The notes under the pieces: generated by a model | Database searches by the model: none | Told to the model about the DNA's origin: nothing | The model's input: only the letters and a program-made list of their open reading frames with translations | NCBI RefSeq assembly: GCF_028712165.1 | Contig: NZ_JAQTQR010000006.1 | Coordinates: 1 to 55,380, forward strand | Origin: Sulfuricurvum sp. | GTDB lineage: Bacteria > Campylobacterota > Campylobacteria > Campylobacterales > Sulfurimonadaceae | Reading direction: 5' to 3' | DNA: 55,380 bases | In this document: positions 27,462 through 35,766 of the stretch, one piece after another | Layout: the number at the start of each line of letters is the position of its first letter | Numbering within the stretch: the first letter of the stretch is position 1 | Position numbers and translations under genes: made by a program

Positions 27462-28735
27462 TGCGAGGTATAAGTATCGAGCTAAAAATGATAATAGGTG
27501 CGATTTTATTTGCCATGTTCCTGGTTGGATATGAGCGGTTTCAATTTTCGGAAAATATCGTTCAGCAATTCCTTGAATCTAAAAAATCAAAAAACAAATT
27601 ATTAATCGACACTATTTCCCCTGTTATAGGTTTGAATATTTCTTTGGGTTTAAATGATGCGAATACGGAATATTTGAATCAAATTGTCAAGCAGAACAGT
27701 GATTTGCTTAATTTTGATCTTATCGATTCAAATGGATTTACAATCTTCCATTTTGAAAAAAATCCATTATCCGAATCCCAAAAAATTGTTGACGGTATCC
27801 GTTATGCTAGCCAAATTATTAAAGATCCCGTTACCGGAGAAAGTGTCGGCACTGTACATTTATACTTTGACGATCATGAGTATCAGGCGATGATGCAAAA
27901 AAATAGAGAGATTACGTTAAAAATTTTCGGGATCAGTTTTGTTATGCTCATGATTTTTATTTTATTCGTTAAGAAAGAGTTTAAGTTTTTAAAAAAACTG
28001 AGTGAACATGTGTTGCAATATGACCCGCAGATCAATAATTTCACCCTTCAAAAATCAGATCGGACCGATGAAGTCGGTGTAATCCATAATGCCATTATCT
28101 CCATGGTGGACAAGATCAACGGTTATGCAACACTTTTAGATGATTTGAATCATTCATTGGCCATAAAAGTTGAGGAAAGAACACAAGAGTTACAAGAAGC
28201 AAACTTACAACTTAAAGAGCTCTCCCTGACGGATTCGCTGACCCATTTATCAAACAGACGAAGTCTAGCAATCCATTTGCAAGAGATATGGGAACTTGCG
28301 AAACGCCATCGCAGTATTGTATCGATCATTATGTGTGATATCGATCATTTTAAACAGGTTAACGATAAGTATGGACACATAGTCGGAGATACGGTATTAA
28401 AAGATATTGCCAACATATTGCAAGTTTCACTCAAGAGAAAAAGCGATTTTCTTGCTCGATACGGCGGGGAAGAATTTATGATCGTTTTATATGAAGTAGA
28501 TATTCATGCTGCGGAAGAACTGTGTATAAGTATCCAAAAAAATCTTAAAAATATCGGTAAATTCGAATACAAAGAGGTCAAATTAAACCCTATCACTATG
28601 AGTTTTGGAATTAGCAGCACTGTTCCTGATGAAGCGAGTGAATATAATGATTTGATAAAACTTGCAGATACGGCTTTGTACCAAGCAAAAAAATCGGGTC
28701 GAAATCGTTTTATCTCCATGAATCAAAAGAATTGA
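27461..28735 (+). CDS. membrane diguanylate cyclase (YfiN-like layout)
   Basis: This 424-residue inner-membrane protein has a membrane segment near 8-20, a periplasmic sensor region (about 30-145), a second membrane segment (about 148-168), a HAMP-like linker with coiled coil to about 255, and a GGDEF domain. The active site is GGEEF (334-338). An RxxD inhibitory site (RKSD, 325-328) lies exactly five residues before it, so it should make c-di-GMP with product inhibition. DSLTHLSNRRS and DIDHFKQVNDKYGH are present. Coupled to the YfiR-like gene, it is probably the partner that protein restrains. Confidence 0.9.
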   Translation: MRGISIELKMIIGAILFAMFLVGYERFQFSENIVQQFLESKKSKNKLLIDTISPVIGLNISLGLNDANTEYLNQIVKQNSDLLNFDLIDSNGFTIFHFEKNPLSESQKIVDGIRYASQIIKDPVTGESVGTVHLYFDDHEYQAMMQKNREITLKIFGISFVMLMIFILFVKKEFKFLKKLSEHVLQYDPQINNFTLQKSDRTDEVGVIHNAIISMVDKINGYATLLDDLNHSLAIKVEERTQELQEANLQLKELSLTDSLTHLSNRRSLAIHLQEIWELAKRHRSIVSIIMCDIDHFKQVNDKYGHIVGDTVLKDIANILQVSLKRKSDFLARYGGEEFMIVLYEVDIHAAEELCISIQKNLKNIGKFEYKEVKLNPITMSFGISSTVPDEASEYNDLIKLADTALYQAKKSGRNRFISMNQKN

Positions 28736-28896
28736 AGGTTAGCTACTGCACGTCTTCTTAGAAATTTCGAAATCAAGTATAAAAATTGCATTGATATAGC
28801 AAATTTGTGTCTCAAAAAGATTAGTGAAACATCATAATTAGCGGCTTTAGAAAAAAAAGTTTTTCAATCAACATATTTGTCGCCGTTATATTCAGA

Positions 28897-28902
28897 TATA
28901 AT
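28897..28902 (+). promoter_or_regulatory. candidate -10 box upstream of the cetB-like gene
   Basis: TATAAT at 28897-28902 lies 41 bp before the PAS gene, in a 208-bp A+T-rich gap after the diguanylate cyclase. A TTGTCG lies 14 bp upstream, too close for a good -35 box. Nothing else was recognised in this gap. Confidence 0.4.
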
Positions 28903-28943
28903 TGTCCGATTTAAAGCTAATCTCAATGAGAAAAAGGAATTGA

Positions 28944-29324
28944 ATGGAACGTATTCTCAATGATACCGATTTTTTAGTATCTCAAACAGATTCGAAAGGG
29001 ATAATTCTTTTTGCCAATGAAGACTTTTGTAATATCGCCGGATACACTCTCGAAGAGTTGATAGGAAAGCCCCACAGTATTGTCCGCCATCCCGATATGC
29101 CCAAAGCGGCTTTCAAAGATTTATGGGACACCGTTAAAAGCGAAAAAGTGTGGAAGGGGTATGTAAAGAATGCCACTAAAAACGGGGGTTTTTATTGGGT
29201 ATTTGCCACCGTTTATCCAAATATTGCATGCGGAGATGGAAACAGCGGATATATGTCGTGCCGTCGTAAAGCTTCACCCGATGAAATCAAAAAAGCCGAA
29301 GCGCTTTATAAAACCATGCGTTAA
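28944..29324 (+). CDS. CetB/Aer-type PAS domain protein
   Basis: This 126-residue soluble protein is a single Aer-type PAS domain. The segment VRHPDMPKAAF holds RHPD at 48-51, the residues that in Aer contribute to FAD binding. KVWKGYVKN (Trp70) and YWVFATVYP follow. In Campylobacter jejuni CetB is such a lone PAS protein that reports redox state to the membrane protein CetA. The next gene, 18 bp downstream, encodes a CetA-like transducer, so the two likely form a split energy-taxis receptor. FAD binding is inferred. Confidence 0.82.
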   Translation: MERILNDTDFLVSQTDSKGIILFANEDFCNIAGYTLEELIGKPHSIVRHPDMPKAAFKDLWDTVKSEKVWKGYVKNATKNGGFYWVFATVYPNIACGDGNSGYMSCRRKASPDEIKKAEALYKTMR

Positions 29325-29342
29325 TCCAAGGGCAAAAGAAAT

Positions 29343-30452
29343 ATGAAAAACAGTACAAAAATAATTATTCTTTCGATTTTAGGTATTGCGGGTTTGGGCT
29401 TAACAATGGCTATCGCATCTCCATGGATGAGTGCGGGTATTATTGTTGTTTTAATGGGTGCAGCGATAGGGTTGAGCGTTATATCATCGTCAAATTCTGC
29501 GGTGTTAGAGCAACAATTGAGCGAACTTGAAGAGTTAATGCAATTTAAGCGTAATCAGATCGAACCTGTGAAAGCTGAATTTGGAAGCATTGAAGAGAAA
29601 CTCAATCATCTAACAAAAACACATGAAGGGATATTGGAGCAAGATACGAAAGTAGCCGGTGAAATGGTTCTGCTTGCGGATAAAGTTCGCCGTGGGCATT
29701 ATATTTGCCGTGTTGCAAGTGATTCAAAAACTCCTCATGTCCATTTGTTGAAAAAAACGATGAACGCCATGCTCGATGCGACCGAAAAAAATCTCGATCA
29801 GGCCATTAGCGTATTGGAAGCATTGAGTGAAGGGAAATTCTCGACACGGGCGCAAGTCAACGTCGAAGGCAAAATGGCTCAAGTATTGGAAAAGATCAAC
29901 GATTTGGCGACAGCACTCCAATCTATGGAAGAACAAAATGTTGAATCAAAAGAGGTATTACATAATAATACGCAGCAACTTAGAGATACGATTGAATCTC
30001 TTCGCAAAAAAGAGTTTGTTGAACTCAACGAAATGATCAATACGACTGTGGAACGAATCCAAAGAGTGGCTAACAAAGAGCATGAACTCTCCGGAAATCT
30101 TCAATCACTTGCCGGGAACGCGCAGGAGACAAAACAAATTTTGACGACTATTGGGGATATTGCCGACCAAACCAACCTACTGGCACTGAATGCGGCGATT
30201 GAAGCGGCACGTGCAGGCGAACACGGACGAGGATTCGCCGTTGTTGCGGATGAAGTACGAAAACTCGCCGAACGTACACAAAAAAGTTTGGCGGAAACCT
30301 CAGCGACTATCAATATTTTGATTCAGGCCATCACTGACAACAGTGATTCACTCAACAAAAATATGGATGAGATGATGGATCTGACAACGTACATAGGAAG
30401 TGTAGATAACAAAATGGAAGAACTGCTCCATACGATGGATCGGTTGAGCTAA
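29343..30452 (+). CDS. CetA-like methyl-accepting chemotaxis protein
   Basis: This 369-residue transducer has two adjacent membrane segments (about 7-26 and 29-48) with almost no periplasmic loop, so it has no ligand-binding domain of its own. A HAMP-like and helical region follows, with repeated Leu/Glu heptads. The signalling tip is at about 272-312 ([18 protein letters not shown], then [15 protein letters not shown]). The protein ends soon after the tip, shorter than most MCPs. With the Aer-like PAS protein just upstream it matches the CetA/CetB arrangement, in which the PAS protein provides the input. Confidence 0.85.
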   Translation: MKNSTKIIILSILGIAGLGLTMAIASPWMSAGIIVVLMGAAIGLSVISSSNSAVLEQQLSELEELMQFKRNQIEPVKAEFGSIEEKLNHLTKTHEGILEQDTKVAGEMVLLADKVRRGHYICRVASDSKTPHVHLLKKTMNAMLDATEKNLDQAISVLEALSEGKFSTRAQVNVEGKMAQVLEKINDLATALQSMEEQNVESKEVLHNNTQQLRDTIESLRKKEFVELNEMINTTVERIQRVANKEHELSGNLQSLAGNAQETKQILTTIGDIADQTNLLALNAAIEAARAGEHGRGFAVVADEVRKLAERTQKSLAETSATINILIQAITDNSDSLNKNMDEMMDLTTYIGSVDNKMEELLHTMDRLS

Positions 30453-30455
30453 ACT

Positions 30456-32384
30456 TTATGTGCAGATCCAATAATGCTCTTGTGTATGATGTTTTGCAAA
30501 ATACATCGCTTTGTCGGCATTTTTGAGTAATGTTGTTGCGTCATTTCCGTGTTCCGGATAAAAAGCGATTCCGATACTGATGGAAGGTAAAATTTCCATA
30601 TCGTTGATAAGAAGCGGTTGTTTGCTCTTGGCAATAAGATTTTTTGCTACAGCGATAGCTTCATCTTTTTGATGAATAGATTCAAAAATAATGACAAATT
30701 CATCCCCTCCCAAACGAGCCGCAAAATCTTCAGCGCGTATGTTTTCCTGCAAATGGTTTGCTACTGTTTTCAAAAGTTCATCTCCGATATCATGGCCATA
30801 GGTATCGTTGATCTCTTTAAACTGATTAAGGTCTATGAAAAACAGTGCAAATACTTTATGTGAACGCTGGGCACGTGAGAGTGCCTGGTGAAAGATTTGA
30901 TTGAAAAACAGCCGATTCGGCAGTTCTGTCAACGAATCATGATGGGAATGTTTTAAGAGTTGTTCTTCATACTCTTTTTGCAGCGTAATATCACTCAGTA
31001 TTGAGACGTATCGGATAAGCTTTCCGGAGTTATCGTAAACAGCGGAGATACTTTGCAATGAGGGGTAGATTTCGCCATTTTTTCTTTTATTCCATATTTC
31101 TCCGTGCCATTTGCCTGTTGTATTAATAAGTTTTGACATCTCTTCGTAAAAATGGCTATCGTGTCTTCCCGATTTAAGTATTTTCGGATTTTTCCCAATG
31201 ACTTCTTCCGGTGTATACCCAGTCACTTCGGTAAACGCTTCATTGACTTTGACGATATTTTTATTGGCATCGGTAATAAAAATCACTTCGCTTGTGTTAT
31301 GAAATACCGCATCTGAAAGTAAGAGTTTGGCTTCTCGTGCTTTAAACTCTTTGATATTATCGATACTGAGCCATACGTATGGAACTTTGAGTATGGTGAG
31401 TAGTTTTCCGGAGATTTTAACTGGAACAGCTTGTCCGTTTCGATCGATGTAGAGACTCTCATAAGGGCCGATGGAGTCATTATATTTGAGTGATTGAAGC
31501 TGTTGTGTCTCAAATACTTTATACTCATCGGCAATGAGATCTAAATAGTTTAAATCCTCAAGATCCTCTTTGTGAAGAGCGACGATTTGTAAAAAACTGT
31601 TATTAGCATCAACAATTTTTCCCGCTATTGTGCATAAGAGCAATCCTGTAGATGAATTGTCTATCAGCATACGGTTGAACCGGCGGGAGTCTTCGATATC
31701 TTGTACCAACGGTTTGAGAAAATACCAAAAAATGATACTTCCCATCAATGCCAAAAGGATAGTGAGCCCAAGTGCGTATTCCGCTGCTTTGATATAGGGA
31801 GCGCGTATTTCTGAGAGGTCGATTTTGGCAACGATTCCCCATCCGAGATCTTTGATAGGTTCATATGCGGCGAGAACAACGGCCCCTCGGTAATCTTGTG
31901 CGACAACAATCCCTTTCTGCCCTTTAAGTGCACGTCGCATCGGTTCGGCCAGATTTGAATTCCAAGGAACGGTGTCCAATTTTTCCATATTGACATGACG
32001 CTGTTTAATAAGGAATTGTATAGAATCACCCTCATGCTTTCCAAGTGTTATTTCACCGGTTTTTTCAAGTCCCCCATATTTGTAATGTGCCTCCGTAACT
32101 TTTAAAATGATATTTTCGGCAATTTGTTTTGTCATTAATGGAGAGATGTTTTTGTGGAGGAGAAGTTCTTGCTCTGTTACGATATGTATCATTACGGATT
32201 GGGTTTCTACCAGTTCGATAAGGCGATTTTTTTGGCGTTCAAATCCTACGTTGTACAAAAGAAAGATCGTGATCATCACGATAAAAAGCATATTGAAAAT
32301 GAGAAGTGAAATGAGATAATAAGGGGTATGCTGAATACGTCCATGCGAAAAACATTCGATAAAGGAATTTTTTATTCTGTTCAT
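30456..32384 (-). CDS. PAS-PAS-GGDEF membrane diguanylate cyclase
   Basis: This membrane sensor of about 642 residues has TM1 (about 25-47), a periplasmic cache-like domain of about 160 residues (AAYEPIKDLGWGIVAKIDLSE is typical), and TM2 (about 205-227). Two PAS domains follow (the second has FITDANKNIVKVNEAFTEVT) and then a C-terminal GGDEF domain. The catalytic GGDEF is intact, and an RxxD I-site (RAED) lies five residues upstream. There is no EAL domain, so synthesis only is expected. The ATG at 32384 (GAGG 7 bp upstream) is preferred over an ATG 19 codons earlier. It converges on the cetA-like gene with only 3 bp between the stops. Confidence 0.88.
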   Translation of the reverse strand: MNRIKNSFIECFSHGRIQHTPYYLISLLIFNMLFIVMITIFLLYNVGFERQKNRLIELVETQSVMIHIVTEQELLLHKNISPLMTKQIAENIILKVTEAHYKYGGLEKTGEITLGKHEGDSIQFLIKQRHVNMEKLDTVPWNSNLAEPMRRALKGQKGIVVAQDYRGAVVLAAYEPIKDLGWGIVAKIDLSEIRAPYIKAAEYALGLTILLALMGSIIFWYFLKPLVQDIEDSRRFNRMLIDNSSTGLLLCTIAGKIVDANNSFLQIVALHKEDLEDLNYLDLIADEYKVFETQQLQSLKYNDSIGPYESLYIDRNGQAVPVKISGKLLTILKVPYVWLSIDNIKEFKAREAKLLLSDAVFHNTSEVIFITDANKNIVKVNEAFTEVTGYTPEEVIGKNPKILKSGRHDSHFYEEMSKLINTTGKWHGEIWNKRKNGEIYPSLQSISAVYDNSGKLIRYVSILSDITLQKEYEEQLLKHSHHDSLTELPNRLFFNQIFHQALSRAQRSHKVFALFFIDLNQFKEINDTYGHDIGDELLKTVANHLQENIRAEDFAARLGGDEFVIIFESIHQKDEAIAVAKNLIAKSKQPLLINDMEILPSISIGIAFYPEHGNDATTLLKNADKAMYFAKHHTQEHYWICT

Positions 32385-32592
32385 CACATGCCTCTTCAAC
32401 CTCTTTGTGAATGCGAATTGAATTTTATGACAAAGTATCATAACGGAGAATAGTCATAAAAAAATCATATTGTAAAATTAGATCATTTTTTTTTATAAAA
32501 TATACAGTGTTAACCGATTAAATTGTCCCGTTTAGCTTTGAGCCAGCTATAAATTGGATAAAATAACTCAAAACGGTTTGAAGGATCAAGTT

Positions 32593-34011
32593 GTGTTACA
32601 CAGACAAATGAAATCGGTACGATTGGAAGGGGAAAGTATAACCGCCAAACGTGAAGAGCTTCGGCTCTATTTCCGAGCGAGTTTTGATTTGTTTGAATCG
32701 CTGTTTGAATTATTTGTCTCGGATGAGGTTTTTTATCGCCAATCAGAGCCTACACGCCACCCGATGATTTTCTATTTTGGGCATACGGCGATTTTTTATA
32801 TCAATAAGCTCATCTCAGCAGGGGTACTAACAGAACGGATCGATCCTCATTTCGAATCGCTGTTTGCCGTAGGGGTCGATGAGATGACATGGGATGCCAG
32901 CAGCGATTCTCTGAGATGGCCGAGTATTCATGAAGTTCGTGTGTATCGTCAAAAAGTTCGACATATTGTGGAAGAGACCATTACAACACTCCCGATGAAT
33001 CTTCCTATCACCAAAGAAGACCCGTTTTGGGCGATATGGATGGGAATCGAACATGAACGAATCCATATCGAAACTTCCAGTGTCTTGCACCGTCAAATGC
33101 CTCTAAAATACATGAGAGCAAATGAGAATTTCCCCATCTGTCCGGTACAGGGCGATGCTGTAGAGAACGCCATGGTCGCTTTTTCGGCTAGAGAGATCCG
33201 TATGGGGAAAGGTTCCGGTGATAACGGCTTATACGGATGGGATAATGAATACGGCAGTCTCATTGTGAATGTCGAAGAGTTTCAAGCCTCAAAATATCTC
33301 GTCAGCAACGGCGAATTTATGGATTTTGTCCAGGCCAACGGTTACGGTGTGCCGAGATGGTGGGATGAAGAGGGCTTGAAGTTTCTTTCTATACGCAAGG
33401 CTGTTTGTCCGCCGTTTTGGGTTCCTCAGAGTGACGGAACCTATACCTATCGGGCGTTGGCACAGGAGATACCGATGCCGTACAATTGGCCGGTTGAGGT
33501 TAATGCGCTCGAAGCGGAAGCTTTTTGCCGATGGAAAAGTGCCCAGGATGGAGAGACCTACCGTCTTCCAACCGAAGCAGAGTGGAGAGTGATGGCAGAA
33601 GCGGGCGGTATGAATCAGGAGATTTTTGACGATTCACGCTCAAACATCAATCTCGCCCATTTTGCTTCGTCTGTCCCAGTCGACACCTTTGCACACGGTG
33701 AACTCTATGATGTCGTAGGAAATGTATGGCAATGGACGCAAACCCAGATGGATTCATTTGAGGGATTTGCAACACATCCGTGGTACGATGATTTTTCCGA
33801 GCCGACGTTTGACGGGAAACACAATCTCATCAAAGGGGGATCATGGATTTCGACCGGTAATGAGATTATGATGGAGTCTCGTTATGCGTTCCGACGCCAT
33901 TTTATCCAGCATGCGGGATTCCGATATGTCATCGGCGAGGGTGAGACCGAAGCGCAAAAATATACCCGTATAGAGCAAATGTTTAAAAAGTGGAAACAGC
34001 GGTATGGGTGA
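32593..34011 (+). CDS. ovoA: 5-histidylcysteine sulfoxide synthase, OvoA without methyltransferase domain
   Basis: OvoA is a non-haem iron enzyme that joins cysteine to C5 of histidine with O2, the first step of ovothiol synthesis. The 472-residue protein has the DinB-like iron domain with His64 (FYFGHTAIF), His154 and His158 (GIEHERIHIETSS), and OvoA-typical VGVDEMTWD. The formylglycine-enzyme-like domain follows, with YGWDNEYG, VSNGEFMDF, RLPTEAEW, GNVWQWT, GGSWISTGNE and RYAFRRHF. It ends there, so the third, SAM-dependent methyltransferase domain of the roughly 700-residue OvoA proteins is absent. GTG at 32593 is chosen (AAGGA 7 bp upstream). It overlaps the lyase gene by 8 bp. EgtB or SenA are less likely because of these OvoA-specific motifs. 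Confidence 0.85.
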   Translation: MLHRQMKSVRLEGESITAKREELRLYFRASFDLFESLFELFVSDEVFYRQSEPTRHPMIFYFGHTAIFYINKLISAGVLTERIDPHFESLFAVGVDEMTWDASSDSLRWPSIHEVRVYRQKVRHIVEETITTLPMNLPITKEDPFWAIWMGIEHERIHIETSSVLHRQMPLKYMRANENFPICPVQGDAVENAMVAFSAREIRMGKGSGDNGLYGWDNEYGSLIVNVEEFQASKYLVSNGEFMDFVQANGYGVPRWWDEEGLKFLSIRKAVCPPFWVPQSDGTYTYRALAQEIPMPYNWPVEVNALEAEAFCRWKSAQDGETYRLPTEAEWRVMAEAGGMNQEIFDDSRSNINLAHFASSVPVDTFAHGELYDVVGNVWQWTQTQMDSFEGFATHPWYDDFSEPTFDGKHNLIKGGSWISTGNEIMMESRYAFRRHFIQHAGFRYVIGEGETEAQKYTRIEQMFKKWKQRYG

Positions 34012-35167
34012 GTTTGATACCATCGACCGCACATCGAGTAACGCCGAAAAGTATACCCTGCGGCAAAAGCTTTTCGGTACAGAAGCCGTTCAGCCGATGT
34101 GGGTGGCCGATATGGATATCGCAACACCCTCTTGTGTAATTGCAGCGGTACAGGAACGTTTGAATCACCCGATCATAGGATATGAGATTATGCCTGAGAG
34201 TGCTTTTGAAGCGCAAATGGCATGGGTGAGTGAACACCACACATTTTTGATACGGCGCGAATGGCTCAGCTATTCCCCCTCCGTTGTTGCATCGATCGGA
34301 TGTGCGATTCGTGCTTTGAGCGAGGAGGGAGATGAAGTGATCGTTATGGATCCCGTCTATCCTCCGTTTTATTCGATGGTCAAAGAGAATAACCGCCGTC
34401 TTATCATTCATCCGCTTCGACAAGACAAAGAGGGAGTTTACCGTTTCGATATTGAAGTCTTGCGTACGCAGATAACGGATAAAACGAAACTTTTATTGTT
34501 GTGTTCCCCCCATAATCCTGTCGGACGGGTATGGAACCGTGATGAACTCAGTGTATTGGGATCATTGTGTCTGGAATACGGCATTGTGATCATCAGCGAT
34601 GAGATTCATTCGGATATTGTATTCCAACCCCATTCGCATATTCCGATGGCATCATTGTCCGAAGCGCTTTTAAACAACACGGTTACCTTGATGGGACCGG
34701 GAAAAACGTTCAATATGGCCGGTTTTTCGATCTCTACGGTATGTATACCCTCTGAGGAATTGCGCTCATTGTACAATGAAGAATATCATCGGGTGCATTG
34801 GGGAGACGGGGCTGCATTGTCGCATGTGGCGTTTGAAGCCGCGTATAAGAATGGATCACCGTGGCATCAGAGACTCATCGAGCATTTGAACCGTAATGCT
34901 CAACTCATAGAAGAATGGGCTGCCAAGCACCCTTCGATTTGCTATTTTCGCCCTGAGGGGACCTATTTGGCATGGCTGGGTTGCAGAGCACTCGGACTGG
35001 GAGATAGGGAACTCAGAGACTTTTTTGTCCAAAAGGCAGGATTGGGTTTGAGTCCCGGTCTTAGTTTCGGCAAAGAGGGATCAGGATTTATGCGGCTCAA
35101 TTTCGCAGTTCCGACACCGGTTTTGACTCAAGCGTTGGAGCAGTTGGGACAGGCGCTCAATGATTGA
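34004..35167 (+). CDS. PatB/MalY-family PLP C-S lyase, probable OvoB function
   Basis: This 387-residue fold-type I PLP enzyme belongs to the MalY/PatB cystathionine beta-lyase family. It shows MWVADMD (32-38), SPHNPVGR with Asn171, ISDEIHSDI with Asp199, and the Schiff-base Lys234 in GPGKTFNMAG. Family members cleave C-S bonds of cysteine conjugates. It overlaps ovoA by 8 bp. It is therefore the natural candidate for the PLP sulfoxide lyase (OvoB) that releases 5-thiohistidine from the OvoA product. The family is secure; the OvoB role is inferred from position. Confidence 0.85.
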   Translation: MGEFDTIDRTSSNAEKYTLRQKLFGTEAVQPMWVADMDIATPSCVIAAVQERLNHPIIGYEIMPESAFEAQMAWVSEHHTFLIRREWLSYSPSVVASIGCAIRALSEEGDEVIVMDPVYPPFYSMVKENNRRLIIHPLRQDKEGVYRFDIEVLRTQITDKTKLLLLCSPHNPVGRVWNRDELSVLGSLCLEYGIVIISDEIHSDIVFQPHSHIPMASLSEALLNNTVTLMGPGKTFNMAGFSISTVCIPSEELRSLYNEEYHRVHWGDGAALSHVAFEAAYKNGSPWHQRLIEHLNRNAQLIEEWAAKHPSICYFRPEGTYLAWLGCRALGLGDRELRDFFVQKAGLGLSPGLSFGKEGSGFMRLNFAVPTPVLTQALEQLGQALND

Positions 35168-35567
35168 AAAAATTGAGCGTTTTATCCGCGAACATCATCT
35201 CCTCTCACTGGCAACGATGGGAGAAAGACTCTGGTGTTGTTCGATGTTTTATGCATACGATCACGAAAGTGTCTCCTTTATCGTCGCATCGGATGAGACG
35301 ACGGAACATATGAACAATGTGGTAAAAAACCTTCATGTCGCCGGAACGGTAGCTTTGGAGACCAAAACCGTGGGGAAGATTCAGGGGATACAGTTTGTCG
35401 GGGAGATGGAAAGATGTCCTGAAGGGTTGAAAACTCTCTATTTTGAAACATTCCCATATGCACGCATTATGAACCCGACTCTATGGATCATACGGCTCGA
35501 TGAGGTCAAAATGACCGATAATACTCTTGGATTCGGAAAAAAGATTACTTGGAAACGGGAGCTTTGA
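35160..35567 (+). CDS. UPF0306 (YhbP-like) split-barrel flavin-binding-type protein
   Basis: This 135-residue protein matches the YhbP/UPF0306 family, related to pyridoxamine-phosphate-oxidase-like split barrels. HHLLSLAT, LWCCSMFYAYD, VAGTVALETKTVGKIQG, GVQF-like IQFVGEM and LDEVKMTDNTLGFGKKITW are visible. The last is a strong family signature. The function is unknown; relatives bind flavin or haem. It overlaps the lyase gene by 8 bp (ATGATTGA), so it is the third gene of the ovo operon. A redox role on the thiol product is possible but unsupported. Confidence 0.78.
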   Translation: MIEKIERFIREHHLLSLATMGERLWCCSMFYAYDHESVSFIVASDETTEHMNNVVKNLHVAGTVALETKTVGKIQGIQFVGEMERCPEGLKTLYFETFPYARIMNPTLWIIRLDEVKMTDNTLGFGKKITWKREL

Positions 35568-35721
35568 GCTGAAATAAATTGCACGCTTTTCCGCTCGAAT
35601 TTTGAACAACCATTGAGGGGATCATCTTTGCTTTAAACCCGTACGCTTTGCAACCGTGTGGCTGATTTGCTTCCCACGTGACAAAATAATAGATGCATCG
35701 ATGACAATTTATTTTTTCCAT
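35545..35721 (-). CDS. small four-cysteine protein, probable zinc-binding
   Basis: This 58-residue reading frame on the minus strand fills the gap before dut. It begins MEKINCHRCIYYFVTWE, with CxxC at Cys6/Cys9, continues with PHGCKAYGFK (Cys24) and NSSGKACNLF (Cys47), and ends at TAA at 35545-35547. Four spaced cysteines, a CYYY-like aromatic run and no low-complexity bias look like a real zinc-ribbon-type protein, and similar short proteins are familiar from Campylobacterota. It overlaps the 3' end of the UPF0306 gene by 23 bp. No clear ribosome site precedes the ATG. Function unknown. Confidence 0.65.
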   Translation of the reverse strand: MEKINCHRCIYYFVTWEANQPHGCKAYGFKAKMIPSMVVQNSSGKACNLFQLKAPVSK

Positions 35722-35737
35722 GGATGGAATATTACCG

Positions 35738-35743
35738 TATAAT
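35738..35743 (+). promoter_or_regulatory. candidate -10 box for dut
   Basis: TATAAT at 35738-35743 is 23 bp before the dut start and is followed by AAAGGA as ribosome site. It overlaps the region just upstream of the small minus-strand gene, so the two would be divergently transcribed. Confidence 0.45.
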
Positions 35744-35766
35744 TAGAAACTTTTTAAAGGACGAAG

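Noticed and set aside
30456-32384. Bifunctional GGDEF-EAL protein
   Set aside because: The protein ends shortly after the GGDEF domain; no EAL motif is present.
32593-34011. Ergothioneine synthase EgtB or selenoneine synthase SenA
   Set aside because: The domain layout is shared, but VGVDEMTWD, YGWDNEYG and the neighbouring C-S lyase point to OvoA, and no egtD is adjacent.
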